Assembly (NCBI RefSeq): GCF_900091475.1
Contig: NZ_FMIB01000002.1
Span: 4,030,001 to 4,094,000, forward strand
Source: Micromonospora chersina
Lineage (GTDB): Bacteria; Actinomycetota; Actinomycetes; Mycobacteriales; Micromonosporaceae
Length of the DNA stretch: 64,000 bases
Reading direction: 5' to 3'
Each line of letters starts with the position of its first letter. The stretch's first letter is position 1. This document shows positions 41,273 to 50,288 of this stretch, piece by piece. The notes below the pieces were generated by a model. That model was not told the origin of the DNA. It was given only the letters and a program-made list of their open reading frames with translations, and made no database searches. The position numbers and the translations under genes were made by a program.

Positions 41273-41890
41273 ATGGGGGACGTGGTCGACCTGCTGCACC
41301 AGACGGTGACCTCGCCGTGGGTGTACCTGGTGATCATCGCGGTCACCGCTGTCGACGCGTTCTTCCCCGCGGTGCCCGGCGAGACCGTGGCGATCACCGC
41401 CGGGGTCTTCGCGGCCGGCGGGGAGCCGCACCTGGTCGGGGTGATCGTGGCCGCCGCGTTCGGCGCGCTCGTCGGCGACCACGTCTCGTACGCCATCGGG
41501 CGCGGCGGGGGCGCGCACCGGCTGGCCCGGCTGCCCGCCGACAGCCGGCGCCGGGCGGGTTCCGAGTGGGCCCGGCGGGCGGTCGACCGGCGCGGCGGCA
41601 TCATCCTGACCACCGCCCGGTACGTGCCCGGCGGGCGGACCGCCGTCACCCTGACCATGGGCGCGGTCCGCTACCCGCTCCGCTCCTTCTTCATGTACGA
41701 CGCGCTGGCCTGCGTGACGTGGGGCGTCTACTGCGGCCTGCTCGGCTACTTCGGCGGGCTGGCCTTCGAGCACAACCCGATCCAGGGCCTTCTCGCCGGC
41801 GTCGGCATCTCGGTGGCGGTCACCGGCCTGTTCGAGGCCGCCCGCTGGGCCCGCCGCCGCGCCCGCGCCCGCGCCACCGCACGCCGCTGA
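41273..41890 (+). CDS. DedA family membrane protein (copy 1)
   Basis: 205 residues with four to five hydrophobic segments. DedA marks: a re-entrant helix with FFPAVPGETVAITAGVFAA, GALVGDHVSYAIGRGGG, the RYVPGGRTAVTLTMGAVR basic loop, and a GLLGYFGGLAFE end. DedA proteins are implicated in lipid-carrier flipping and envelope homeostasis. Start ATG at 41273, 24 bases after the PurA-like stop, so it may be the last gene of that operon. It is closely similar to the DedA protein at 43859-44527. Confidence 0.9.
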   Translation: MGDVVDLLHQTVTSPWVYLVIIAVTAVDAFFPAVPGETVAITAGVFAAGGEPHLVGVIVAAAFGALVGDHVSYAIGRGGGAHRLARLPADSRRRAGSEWARRAVDRRGGIILTTARYVPGGRTAVTLTMGAVRYPLRSFFMYDALACVTWGVYCGLLGYFGGLAFEHNPIQGLLAGVGISVAVTGLFEAARWARRRARARATARR

Positions 41891-41899
41891 CCGGAGCTC

Positions 41900-42547
41900 T
41901 CACTCCTCCAGCAGGTCGGCGTCGTGGACCAGGATGGCGAGCTGGACCCGGTTGGCCACGCCGAGCTTGGCCAGCGCGCGGCTGACGTGCGTCTTCACGG
42001 TCGCCTCGCTCGCGCCGACCCGGCGGGCCACGTCGGCGTTCGCGTCGCCCCGGGCCACCTCCCGGACGATCGCCGCCTCCCGGTCGGTGAGCCGGGCCAG
42101 CCGCTGCCGGGCGGCCTCCCGCCGGGCCGGACCGCGTTCGGCGAACGAGCTGATCAACCGCCGGGTCACCGTCGGGGCGAGCATGGCGTTGCCGGCCGCG
42201 ACGGTCCGCACGGCTGCCGCGAGCTCCCGGGGCGGGGTGTCCTTGAGCAGGAAGCCGACCGCGCCGGCGCGCAGCGCGCCGTGCACGTACTCGTCCCGGT
42301 CGAAGGTGGTCAGCATGACGACCCGGGGGCCCGCGGCGACGATCCTCGGAGCGGCGGCCAGCCCGTCGGTGCCGGGCATGCGGACGTCGAGCAGCACCAC
42401 GTCGGGCCGCAGCCGGACGGCGGCGGCCAGCGCCTCGTCGCCGTCGGCCGCCTCGCCGACCACCGCGATGTCCGGCGCGGCCTCCAGGATCAGCCGCAGG
42501 CCGGCGCGGACGAGCTGCTCGTCGTCGGCGATCAGGGTACGGATCAT
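41900..42547 (-). CDS. NarL/LuxR-family response regulator
   Basis: 215 residues. The receiver domain has the acidic pocket (ADDEQ), phosphoacceptor Asp54 in VLLDVRMPG, a Thr in MLTTFDRD and Lys in GFLLKDTP. The LuxR-type helix-turn-helix (LTDREAAIVREVARGDANADVARRV, then TVKTHVSRALAKLGV) is at the C-terminus. Its ATG overlaps the stop of the kinase gene (ATGA), so the pair is one unit. Target genes are not known; the flanking DedA genes are the obvious candidates. Confidence 0.93.
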   Translation of the reverse strand: MIRTLIADDEQLVRAGLRLILEAAPDIAVVGEAADGDEALAAAVRLRPDVVLLDVRMPGTDGLAAAPRIVAAGPRVVMLTTFDRDEYVHGALRAGAVGFLLKDTPPRELAAAVRTVAAGNAMLAPTVTRRLISSFAERGPARREAARQRLARLTDREAAIVREVARGDANADVARRVGASEATVKTHVSRALAKLGVANRVQLAILVHDADLLEE

Positions 42548-43698
42548 GGCAGCTCCTCGACCGGCACCAGCGCCCGTAGCAGGTATCCCCCGTCGGCGGT
42601 CGGACCCGCCGACAAGCGGCCGCCGGCCAGTTCGACCCGCTCGCGCAGCCCCACGAGGCCGAGCCCCGCGCCGGGCAGGGCGGGGCCGGGCCGGGTGGCC
42701 AGGCCGTTCAGGACGGCGACCTCGATCCCGTCGGGCAGGTGCCGCAGGCGCACGGTGACCGCCGCGTCCGGGGCGTGCTTGCGCACGTTCGTCAGCCCCT
42801 CCTGCACCACCCGGTGCACGGTCCGGGCCACCGCGCCCGGCACCGGCCCGGCCGTCCCCTCGTCCCGCCGGTCCACCCGGAGGCCGGCCGCGCGGGAGTC
42901 CGCCACGAGGTCGTCGACGGCGTCCAGCCCGGCGGCGGGCAGCGGGGTGCCGCCGCCGGCCGGCTGGCGCAGCACACCGAGCACCTCGCGCAGGTCGGTG
43001 AGGGCCGCCCGGCCGGTGGAGCGGATCAGGGCGGCCGCCTCGACGGTGGCCGTGTCGGCGGCGGTCACCTCCAGCGCCCCGGCGTGCACCACCATGAGCG
43101 AGACACGGTGCGCCACCACGTCGTGCATCTCCCGGGCGATCCGGGCCCGCTCCTCGGCGCGTACCCGGTCGGCCCGCGCCTCCTGCTCGCGTTCCAGCCG
43201 CTCGGCGCGGTCCCGGAGGGCGGCCAGGGTGTCCCGCCGCGCCTGGATCCACAGGCCGGCGAGCAGCGGGAACACCACCACCCAGGCGAAGAGCGCCGTG
43301 GCGTTGGCGCCGGTCGCGGTGGTCAGCCGGCGCTCGCCGCCGACCGCGACGCCGACCACCACCCCGACCAGGGCGACGAGTCCCGCGCCGAGCAGGTGAC
43401 CGGTGAGCCGGCGACCGCGCAGCCCCACGCCGGCGCGCCACGAGGCCAGGACGGCGGCCGGCCAGGCGGCCAGGACGACCCAGCCGACCACCGCCGCGAC
43501 GACCAGCGGCCAGCGGCGGGCCGCGACGGCGGCGGCGCCCGAGGCCAGCGCCACGGCCAGCACCAGCAGCCGGGGCAGCGGCGAGCGGACGCCCAGCGCG
43601 CCGGTCGCCGACGCCCAGGTGCCGGCCGCCACGAGCCCGGCGAGCAGGAGCGGCGTGTGCCGCTCGGCCCGCCGCAGCAGGGCGGCGCGGGTGGTCAC
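42544..43698 (-). CDS. Sensor histidine kinase (NarL-partner, HisKA_3 type)
   Basis: 384 residues. The N-terminal 150 residues hold about five hydrophobic helices with short loops, so sensing is probably in the membrane. A coiled linker with many Arg/Glu follows. The dimerisation/phosphoacceptor box is AREMHDVVAHRVSLMVVHAG, and the ATPase domain has VVQEGLTNVRKHAPDA (N-box) and GAGLGLVGLRERVELAGG (G-box). GTG at 43698. Divergent from the second DedA gene across a region with a perfect palindrome. Confidence 0.92.
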   Translation of the reverse strand: MTTRAALLRRAERHTPLLLAGLVAAGTWASATGALGVRSPLPRLLVLAVALASGAAAVAARRWPLVVAAVVGWVVLAAWPAAVLASWRAGVGLRGRRLTGHLLGAGLVALVGVVVGVAVGGERRLTTATGANATALFAWVVVFPLLAGLWIQARRDTLAALRDRAERLEREQEARADRVRAEERARIAREMHDVVAHRVSLMVVHAGALEVTAADTATVEAAALIRSTGRAALTDLREVLGVLRQPAGGGTPLPAAGLDAVDDLVADSRAAGLRVDRRDEGTAGPVPGAVARTVHRVVQEGLTNVRKHAPDAAVTVRLRHLPDGIEVAVLNGLATRPGPALPGAGLGLVGLRERVELAGGRLSAGPTADGGYLLRALVPVEELP

Positions 43699-43759
43699 CC
43701 GGCGAGCCTAGGCCGGGCGGGCGCGCGACGGGGCGTACCTCGGGGTGGTTTGGGGGCCG

Positions 43760-43780
43760 ACCCCGACGGCCCGTCGGGGT
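43760..43780. promoter_or_regulatory. Palindrome in the kinase/DedA divergent promoter
   Basis: ACCCCGACGG (43760-43769) and CCGTCGGGGT (43771-43780) with one base between. It lies 62 bases from the kinase start and 79 bases from the DedA start. Candidate operator; no owner can be assigned from sequence. Confidence 0.45.
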
Positions 43781-43858
43781 ACGACGCGACGAAAGTGACA
43801 GCCGCCGGCCGACCGACGGCAGATGGCGGGGACCGGGGGCGCGACAAGCATCGGGGCC

Positions 43859-44527
43859 ATGGATTCGGTGCTCGACCTGCTCCACCAGACCATGTCCTCG
43901 CCCTGGGTCTACCTGGCGCTGTTCGCCATCGCGGTGGTCGACGGCTTCTTCCCGGTGGTGCCGAGCGAGACCGCCGTCATCACGGCCGGGGTGTTCGCCG
44001 CCACCGGCCAGCCGGACCTGCCACTGGTGGTCGGGGCGGCCGCACTCGGGGCGTTCGTCGGCGACCATGTCTCGTACGCGATCGGCCGGCACGGCGGCGG
44101 CCGGCTGCTGGCCCGGATTCCGGCGGCCGGCACGGCGACGGGTCGAACCGGTCGGGGCAGCCGGCGGCGGGCCGCGTTCGAGCGGGCCCGGCGCGGCATC
44201 GCGGCGCGCGGCGGCCTGATCCTGACGGTGGCCCGGTACGTCCCCGGTGGACGGACCGCGGTCACGCTGACCATGGGCGCGACCCGGTTTCCCCGGCGGC
44301 GGTTCCTGGCCTTCGACGCACTGGCGGCGCTCTCCTGGGGCATCTACTCCGCGCTGGTCGGCTACCTCGGCGGGCTCGCCTTCGAGCGGGACCCGGTGCG
44401 CGGGCTGCTGCTCGGGCTGGGCCTGGCGGTGGCCCTGACCGTGGTGGTGGAGGCGGTGCGCTGGGCGCGGGGCCGGCGCCGGCGGGGGGCGTGTGCCCGG
44501 CTCAGCCGGCCGGCGGATGCCAGGTGA
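43859..44527 (+). CDS. DedA family membrane protein (copy 2)
   Basis: 222 residues, paralogue of the protein at 41273-41890: both start with a DLLHQT..SPWVYL segment and share VPxET..ITAGVFAA, FVGDHVSYAIGR, ARYVPGGRTAVTLTMGA and YLGGLAFE. This copy has a longer, basic loop after the GDHVSYAIGR helix (Arg/Gly-rich) and a basic C-terminus. ATG at 43859; an upstream in-frame start is possible but would add a non-hydrophobic stretch. It overlaps the convergent TetR gene by 26 bases. Confidence 0.88.
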   Translation: MDSVLDLLHQTMSSPWVYLALFAIAVVDGFFPVVPSETAVITAGVFAATGQPDLPLVVGAAALGAFVGDHVSYAIGRHGGGRLLARIPAAGTATGRTGRGSRRRAAFERARRGIAARGGLILTVARYVPGGRTAVTLTMGATRFPRRRFLAFDALAALSWGIYSALVGYLGGLAFERDPVRGLLLGLGLAVALTVVVEAVRWARGRRRRGACARLSRPADAR

Positions 44528-45152
44528 TCCCGCGCAGCAACTGGTCGGCGCCGAGCCAGGCCACGTTCATCATGCGGGTGGCGGTCTTCTCCGGGTCGGC
44601 CTCCGGGTGGTCGGCCAGCCAGTCGGCGAGCGACTCGGTGGCGCCGACCAGGGCGTACGCGACGACCTCCAGGTCGGTGGCCCGGACCTCGCGCCCCTTG
44701 GCGCGCAGCGCGTGGTCGAGCATCCCGGCGACCACCTCGACCAGCCGCCCGCGCATCGTGGCCAGCTCGGCGGCGAACGGCTGCTCGCCGCGGGCCTGCC
44801 GGTAGAGCACGGCCCAGCCGTCCCGGTGCGCGCCCACGAAGCCGAAGAAGGCGCGCAGCCCGCGCCAGAGCCGCTCGTCGGCGGGCAGGTCGGAGGCGGC
44901 CGCCCCGGCGATGGCCTCCATCATCCGGGTGCCCTCGCGGTGCAGGCAGGCGACGAAGAGCTCCTCCTTGGTGCCGAGGTACGCGTAGACCATCGGCTTG
45001 GAGATGCCGGCGTCGTCGGCGATCTCGTCCATACTGGCCGCGTGGAAGCCCCGGCGGGAGAAGACCTTTACCGCCGCGTCGAGCATCTGCTGCTCGCGCA
45101 CGGCGCGGGGGAGGCGCTTGAAGGTCGGTGTGCTGGACACCCTTGCGAGCAT
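44502..45152 (-). CDS. TetR-family transcriptional regulator
   Basis: 216 residues. The N-terminal helix-turn-helix is standard: REQQMLDAAVKVFSRRGF, then SMDEIADDAGISKPMVYAYLGTKEELF. The ligand-binding half is helical (GWAVLYRQARGEQPF, VAYALVGATESLADWL), resembling regulators of fatty-acid metabolism. It is divergent from the SCP2/acyl-CoA dehydrogenase operon, and a near-perfect 13-bp inverted repeat (45156-45183) overlaps its start region, indicating auto- and cross-regulation. ATG at 45152 or GTG four codons later. Confidence 0.92.
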   Translation of the reverse strand: MLARVSSTPTFKRLPRAVREQQMLDAAVKVFSRRGFHAASMDEIADDAGISKPMVYAYLGTKEELFVACLHREGTRMMEAIAGAAASDLPADERLWRGLRAFFGFVGAHRDGWAVLYRQARGEQPFAAELATMRGRLVEVVAGMLDHALRAKGREVRATDLEVVAYALVGATESLADWLADHPEADPEKTATRMMNVAWLGADQLLRGITWHPPAG

Positions 45153-45155
45153 ACC

Positions 45156-45183
45156 TACTCGTGCGTAAGGTTACGCCCGAGTA
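45156..45183. promoter_or_regulatory. TetR operator
   Basis: TACTCGTGCGTAA (45156-45168), GG, then TTACGCCCGAGTA (45171-45183): 13-base arms with one mismatch. It lies just upstream of the TetR start and 35 bases before the SCP2 gene, as expected for a site repressing both. Confidence 0.75.
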
Positions 45184-45217
45184 ACCAAAGTCGGCTCGCC
45201 CGAGAGGTGCATCCCCC

Positions 45218-45670
45218 ATGAGTGACTTCGACCCGGCCAACTTCGCGAACGTCGGCCCGAAGGAGTTCGCGCAGCTGGTCAAGTCCACCCCCGACGACAA
45301 GCTCGCCGAGATCATGTCCGGCGACCTGCGCGGCAAGATCCTGAGCGAGGTCTTCAACCGGATGCCGAGCCTGTTCCGGGCCGACCGGGCGGGTTCCACC
45401 AACGCGGTCATCCACTGGAACATCACCGGCCGTCCCGACGGTGGCACCGACACCTACGAGATCGTCATCGAGAACGGCACCTGCACCGTCTCGGAGACCC
45501 CCACCCGGGACCCGAAGCTCAGCCTCACCATGGGCCCGGTCGAGTTCCTGAAGATCGTCTCCGGTGGTGGCAACCCGGTCATGATGTTCATGACCGGCAA
45601 GCTGAAGGCCAAGGGCGACCTGGGCCTCGCCGCCAACATCGCCAACCTGTTCGACATCCCCAAGGCCTGA
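45218..45670 (+). CDS. SCP2 sterol-binding domain protein
   Basis: 150 residues forming one SCP2 fold: FKVESG-like FNRMPSLFRADRAGSTNAVIHWNI, then TYEIVIENGTC, KLSLTMGPVEFLKIVSGGGNPV and a C-terminal GKLKAKGDLGLAANIANLF helix. Such proteins carry fatty acyl or sterol-like ligands. It is directly followed by the acyl-CoA dehydrogenase (one base apart), suggesting it delivers substrate to that enzyme. Behind the TetR operator. Confidence 0.92.
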   Translation: MSDFDPANFANVGPKEFAQLVKSTPDDKLAEIMSGDLRGKILSEVFNRMPSLFRADRAGSTNAVIHWNITGRPDGGTDTYEIVIENGTCTVSETPTRDPKLSLTMGPVEFLKIVSGGGNPVMMFMTGKLKAKGDLGLAANIANLFDIPKA

Positions 45671-45671
45671 G

Positions 45672-46886
45672 ATGGCCGAGTTCTCGCTCGACCTGAACGA
45701 GGAACAGCGGGACCTTCGCGACTGGGTGCACGGCTTCGCCGCCGAGGTCGTGCGCCCGGCCGCGGCCGAGTGGGACGCCCGCGAGGAGACGCCCTGGCCG
45801 ATCATCCAGGAGGCGGCGAAGGTCGGCCTGTACGGCTTCGAGTTCCTCGCCACCTGCTGGGCCGACCCGACCGGCCTCTCCCTGCCGATCGCCAGCGAGG
45901 AACTGTTCTGGGGTGACGCCGGCATCGGCCTGAGCATCTTCGGCACCTCGCTGGCCGTCGCCGCCATCTACGGCGCCGGCACCCCCGACCAGCTCGTCGA
46001 GTGGGTGCCGCAGTGCTTCGGCGACGTCGACCAGCCCGCCGTCGCGGCGTTCTGCACCACCGAGCCGGAGGCCGGCTCCGACGTCGGCTCGATGCGGACC
46101 CGCGCGGTCTACGACGAGGCCACCGACGAGTGGGTGCTCAACGGGCAGAAGGCGTACGCCACCAACGGCGGCATCGCCGGCGTGCACGTCGTCACCGCCT
46201 CGGTCGAACCCGAACTGGGCTCGCGGGGGCAGGCCGCGTTCGTCGTGCCGCCGGGCACGCCGGGGCTCACCGCCACCCGCAAGCTGCGCAAGCTCGGGCT
46301 CCGCGCCTCGCACACCGCCGACGTCTTCCTCGACGACGTACGGGTGCCCGGGCGCTGCCTGCTCGGCGGCCGGGAGGCGCTCGACGAGCGGCTCGCCCGC
46401 GCGCGCACCGGCCAGCGCGCCTCCGGCCAGGCCGCCATGCGCACGTTCGAACTGTCCCGACCGACAGTCGGCGCGCAGGCGCTCGGCGTGGCCCGCGCCG
46501 CGTACGAGTACGCCCTCGACTACGCCAAGGAACGGGTCCAGTTCGGCCGGCCCATCATCGAGAACCAGGCGGTCGCGTTCGCGCTCGCCGACATGAAGAT
46601 GGAGATCGACGCGGCCCGGCTGCTGGTGTGGCGGGCCTCCTGGATGGGCCGCAACAACCGGCCGTTCAGCGCGGGCGAGGGCTCGATGTCCAAGCTCAAG
46701 GCCGGCGAGGTGGCCGTGTCGGTCACCGACCGGGCCGTCCAGCTCCTCGGCGGCGCGGGCTTCCTGCGCGACCACCCGGTCGAGCGGTGGTACCGGGACG
46801 CCAAGATCTACACCATCTTCGAGGGCACTTCCGAGATCCAGCGGCTGGTCATCTCCCGGGCCATCTCCGGTATGCAGATCCGCTGA
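45672..46886 (+). CDS. Acyl-CoA dehydrogenase
   Basis: 404 residues. FAD-dependent alpha,beta-desaturation of acyl-CoA. Recognisable are AFCTTEPEAGSDVGSM (FAD/substrate contact), WVLNGQKAYATNGGIAG, GLRASHTADVFLDDVRVP and the C-terminal IYTIFEGTSEIQRLVISRAI segment, where the Glu of FEGTSE is the expected catalytic base in this class. Length is typical. Co-transcribed with the SCP2 gene; terminator at 46904-46939. Confidence 0.93.
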   Translation: MAEFSLDLNEEQRDLRDWVHGFAAEVVRPAAAEWDAREETPWPIIQEAAKVGLYGFEFLATCWADPTGLSLPIASEELFWGDAGIGLSIFGTSLAVAAIYGAGTPDQLVEWVPQCFGDVDQPAVAAFCTTEPEAGSDVGSMRTRAVYDEATDEWVLNGQKAYATNGGIAGVHVVTASVEPELGSRGQAAFVVPPGTPGLTATRKLRKLGLRASHTADVFLDDVRVPGRCLLGGREALDERLARARTGQRASGQAAMRTFELSRPTVGAQALGVARAAYEYALDYAKERVQFGRPIIENQAVAFALADMKMEIDAARLLVWRASWMGRNNRPFSAGEGSMSKLKAGEVAVSVTDRAVQLLGGAGFLRDHPVERWYRDAKIYTIFEGTSEIQRLVISRAISGMQIR

Positions 46887-46903
46887 TCGCCGGCGGACCC
46901 CGA

Positions 46904-46939
46904 CCCGACCCGCGGTGGCACCGCGCGCCGCGGGTCGGG
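46904..46939 (+). terminator. Terminator of the SCP2/acyl-CoA dehydrogenase operon
   Basis: Perfect 12-bp stem CCCGACCCGCGG / CCGCGGGTCGGG with a 12-base loop, 17 bases after the stop. Confidence 0.8.
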
Positions 46940-47060
46940 CCGCCGGTCCACCTCGCACGTTCAGAGTGTCCGCAGGCTGGGCACCTGATCACGTGGGCTC
47001 GGCACCGCGCCGCCCCGGGTGCATGATCGGGAGAACACGAACGCGAAGGAGGGTCGCGAC

Positions 47061-48626
47061 TTGGACCTGCCGTTCATCGTCGCCACGCTGACCCGACGCG
47101 GACTGCTCAATCCGGGCCGCCCGATCCGGGTGGCCTCCCAACTCAACGCGCTGCGCCGGTGGGGCTGGAGCCTCGCCGGGGAGCTGCGCCAGGCCGCCGC
47201 CCGCGACCCGGGGCGCGTCGCCGTCGTCGACGAGCACGGCGCCGCGCTGACGTACCAGGAACTGCTGGACCGGTCCGAACGGCTGGCCCGGTCCCTGCGG
47301 GCCGGGCTCGGCGTGCAGGCCGGCGACCGGGTGGGCGTGCTCTGCCGCAACCACCACGGCCTCATCGAGGCGATCGTCGCCGCCATGCTGCTCGGCGCGG
47401 ACGCCGTCCTCGTCAACACCGGTCTGTCCGCGGCCCAGCTGGCCACGGTGGCCGAGGAGCAGGGCCTGCGCGTGCTCGTGCACGACGCCGAGTTCGCCGA
47501 GCGGATCCTCGGCCTCCCCGCCGAGCTGCACCGGGTCGACGAGCGCCGCCAGGAGGAGCTGATCGCCGGCGCGCTGCCCGGTGACCAGCTCCAGCCGCCG
47601 GAGCGCGACGGCCGGACCATCGTGCTCACCTCCGGCACCACCGGCGCGCCCAAGGGCGCCCGCCGGCCCACGCCGCACGGCTTCGGCCCGCTGGTGTCCA
47701 TCATCGACCGCATCCCGCTGCACGTGCACGACACCGTGCTGATCGCCGCGCCCCTCTTCCACACCTGGGGGTACGCCGCCCTCCAGGTGTCGTTCGCGCT
47801 GCGCGCCACGATCGTGCTGCACCGCCGGTTCGACCCGGCCGCCACGCTGGCCGCCCTGGCCGCGCAACCCTGCGACGCGCTCTTCGCCGTACCGGTGATG
47901 CTGCAACGGCTCATGGAGGTGCCACCGCCCGCGTCCCGGCCGCCGCTCAAGGTGGTCGCGGTCAGCGGCTCGGCGCTCCCCGGCGGCCTGGCCACCGCCT
48001 TCATGGACCGCTACGGCGACGTCCTCCACAACCTCTACGGCTCGACCGAGGTCTCCTGGGCCTCCATCGCCGGCCCGGCCGAGCTGCGCACGGCCCCCAC
48101 CACGGCGGGCCGACCCCCGCACGGCACCCGGCTGGAGATCCTGGACGACGCTGGCGAACCGGTCCGGGACGGCCGCGTCGGCCGGATCTTCGTGGGCAAC
48201 GAGATGCTCTTCGAGGGCTACACCTCGGGCGCCGGCCGCGAGAGCCGCGACGGCCTGCTGGACACCGGCGACCTGGGCCGCATGAACCCCGAGGGCCTGC
48301 TCTTCGTCGACGGGCGCGCCGACGACATGATCGTCTCCGGCGGCGAGAACGTCTTCCCGTCCGAGGTGGAGGACCTCATCGCCCGCCTGCCGCAGGTCCG
48401 CGAGGTCGCGGTGATCGGCGTGCCGGACACCGAGTACGGCCAGCGGCTGGCCGCGTTCCTCGCCCTGCACCCCGGCGAGACGCTCGACCCGGAGGCGGTC
48501 CGCGAGTACGTCCGCCACTACCTGGCCCGCTTCTCCGTACCCCGGGACGTGGTGTTCGTGAAGTACCTGCCGCGCAACGCCACCGGCAAGGTGCTCAGCC
48601 GGGAACTCCGCCGCTACTACGGCTGA
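47061..48626 (+). CDS. Long-chain fatty-acid-CoA ligase-like (AMP-binding) enzyme
   Basis: 521 residues, adenylate-forming fold. The P-loop TIVLTSGTTGAPKGARR, the LYGSTEVSWASIAGP motif, LLDTGDLGRMNPEGLLFVDGR and the C-terminal NATGKVLSRELRR with the catalytic Lys are present. It activates a carboxylic acid as acyl-AMP then CoA ester. I use the TTG at 47061 because AAGGAGGG lies 8 bases before it; an upstream GTG at 47019 lacks a site. It probably serves the neighbouring acyl-CoA dehydrogenase module. Substrate length unknown. Confidence 0.9.
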   Translation: MDLPFIVATLTRRGLLNPGRPIRVASQLNALRRWGWSLAGELRQAAARDPGRVAVVDEHGAALTYQELLDRSERLARSLRAGLGVQAGDRVGVLCRNHHGLIEAIVAAMLLGADAVLVNTGLSAAQLATVAEEQGLRVLVHDAEFAERILGLPAELHRVDERRQEELIAGALPGDQLQPPERDGRTIVLTSGTTGAPKGARRPTPHGFGPLVSIIDRIPLHVHDTVLIAAPLFHTWGYAALQVSFALRATIVLHRRFDPAATLAALAAQPCDALFAVPVMLQRLMEVPPPASRPPLKVVAVSGSALPGGLATAFMDRYGDVLHNLYGSTEVSWASIAGPAELRTAPTTAGRPPHGTRLEILDDAGEPVRDGRVGRIFVGNEMLFEGYTSGAGRESRDGLLDTGDLGRMNPEGLLFVDGRADDMIVSGGENVFPSEVEDLIARLPQVREVAVIGVPDTEYGQRLAAFLALHPGETLDPEAVREYVRHYLARFSVPRDVVFVKYLPRNATGKVLSRELRRYYG

Positions 48627-48719
48627 GCCACAGGGGACGGACGAGGCCCCATCGCCGGTGGTACCTTCCCTGCGCCGGCTGTTCCGGCAGTGCCTTCCAC
48701 CCCCTCGGGAGCTGCTCGC

Positions 48720-50288
48720 ATGGTCCGGATCCGTCGGCGCTGGGCCCTCGGTCTCCTCCTCGGTGGCGTCTCCGCCACGGCGCTCGGCACCTCCGAGCCC
48801 GTGCTCAGCCGACGCCGCGACGCCACGCCGGTCCGCCGGCAGTCCCCGCCCGTCGAGGTGGAGAACCGCGCGGCCGGCGAGCCCTGGTGGCCGCCGGAGG
48901 GCTCCCGGACCGCCGACGACCGGCGGCGGCAGATCCAGGGGTACGCCTCGACGACAAGCCTCGCCCCCGGCGAGTCCGTCGACTTCCACGTCGCGGTCAA
49001 TCCGGCCGGCCGGTTCCGGATCACCGTGCACCGGCTCGGCTGGTACGACGGCGCCGGCGCCCGGACCATGCTGACCAGCCCGGACCTGGACGGCGCCCCG
49101 CAGCCGGTGCCGCCCGCCGACCCGGCGACCGGGGCCATCGCCTGCCGCTGGCCGGTGTCCTGGACCCTCCGCATCCCCGAGGACTGGACCTCCGGCCTCT
49201 ACCAGGCGGTCTTCACCTCCGCCGACGGCTGGCGCGCGTGCACCCCGTTCGTGGTGCGGGACGACCGGCGGGCCGCCGCGCTCTGCGTGGTGCTGCCGGT
49301 GACCACCTGGCAGGCGTACAACCAGTGGCCGCGGGACCGGCGGGCCGGCAAGAGCCTCTACAACGGCTACGCCGCCAGCGGCCGGCGGGATCCGTCGCTG
49401 CGCGCGCGTGAGGTCTCCTTCGACCGCCCGTACGCCGACTCGGGCCAGCCCAACCAGTTCAGCCGGGACCACGACGCCGTCCAGTGGCTCGAACGCAACA
49501 GCTACGACATCAGCTACGCCACCAGCTTCGACCTGCACTCCGGGCGGCTCGACCCGGCCCGCCACCGGGGGCTGGTGTTCTGCGGGCACGACGAGTACTG
49601 GTCGGCGGAGATGCGCCGGGCCGCCGAGGCCGGGCTGGCCGACGGCACCAGCCTCGCGTTCCTCGGCGCCAACAGCGTCTACTGGCACATCCGGGTGCGA
49701 CCCTCCGCCGACGGCCGCCCGGAGCGGGTCGTCGCCTGCGCCAAGACCACCCCGGACCCCGACGAGGACGCCGCCGGGCCCACGGTCACCTGGCGCGGCC
49801 TCGACAAGCCCGAGCAGGCGCTGCTCGGCGTCCAGTACAACGGCATCGTCGTCACCCCGCAGCCGCTGGTGGTCCGGTCGGCCGACCACTGGTTGTGGGC
49901 CGGCACCGGGGTGGCCGACGGGGACCGCATTCCCGGGGTCGTCCGGGGCGAGGCCGACGGCGTCCACGCCGGCACCGCCCGGCCCCTCGGACTCCGCGAG
50001 ACCCCGCTCAGCGGGTCGCCCTACCCCGCACAGCAGGGCGGGCGGCGGATGCAGAGCACCCACGTCTACGAACGGCCGGGTGGCGCGGTGGTCTTCGCCA
50101 CCGGCACGCTCGGCTGGACGATGGCGCTCAACCGGCGCGGGCACCGCGACGAGCGGATCGAACGGGCCACCGCCAACGTGCTCGACCGGATCCTCGGCCG
50201 CATGCCCCGCGGCGCGGTGCCGCCGGACGAGACCGGCCTCGAAACGGCGGATCAGCCGGCGGTCACGCCCGGCCCGACCAACCGCTGA
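48720..50288 (+). CDS. Exported N,N-dimethylformamidase-beta-like protein
   Basis: 522 residues. The N-terminus (RIRRRWALGLLLGG) has a twin-Arg-like cluster and hydrophobic stretch, so export is likely. The body matches proteins annotated with the dimethylformamidase large-subunit domain: GYASTTSLAPGESVDFHV, FRITVHRLGWYDGAGARTM, VVLPVTTWQAYNQWP, FCGHDEYWSAEMRRAAEAG, LAFLGANSVYWHIRV, RMQSTHVYERPGGAVVFATG. The GHDEYW segment has candidate metal ligands. True activity is unproven; it may act on glycans or amides at the surface. ATG at 48720. Confidence 0.8.
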   Translation: MVRIRRRWALGLLLGGVSATALGTSEPVLSRRRDATPVRRQSPPVEVENRAAGEPWWPPEGSRTADDRRRQIQGYASTTSLAPGESVDFHVAVNPAGRFRITVHRLGWYDGAGARTMLTSPDLDGAPQPVPPADPATGAIACRWPVSWTLRIPEDWTSGLYQAVFTSADGWRACTPFVVRDDRRAAALCVVLPVTTWQAYNQWPRDRRAGKSLYNGYAASGRRDPSLRAREVSFDRPYADSGQPNQFSRDHDAVQWLERNSYDISYATSFDLHSGRLDPARHRGLVFCGHDEYWSAEMRRAAEAGLADGTSLAFLGANSVYWHIRVRPSADGRPERVVACAKTTPDPDEDAAGPTVTWRGLDKPEQALLGVQYNGIVVTPQPLVVRSADHWLWAGTGVADGDRIPGVVRGEADGVHAGTARPLGLRETPLSGSPYPAQQGGRRMQSTHVYERPGGAVVFATGTLGWTMALNRRGHRDERIERATANVLDRILGRMPRGAVPPDETGLETADQPAVTPGPTNR

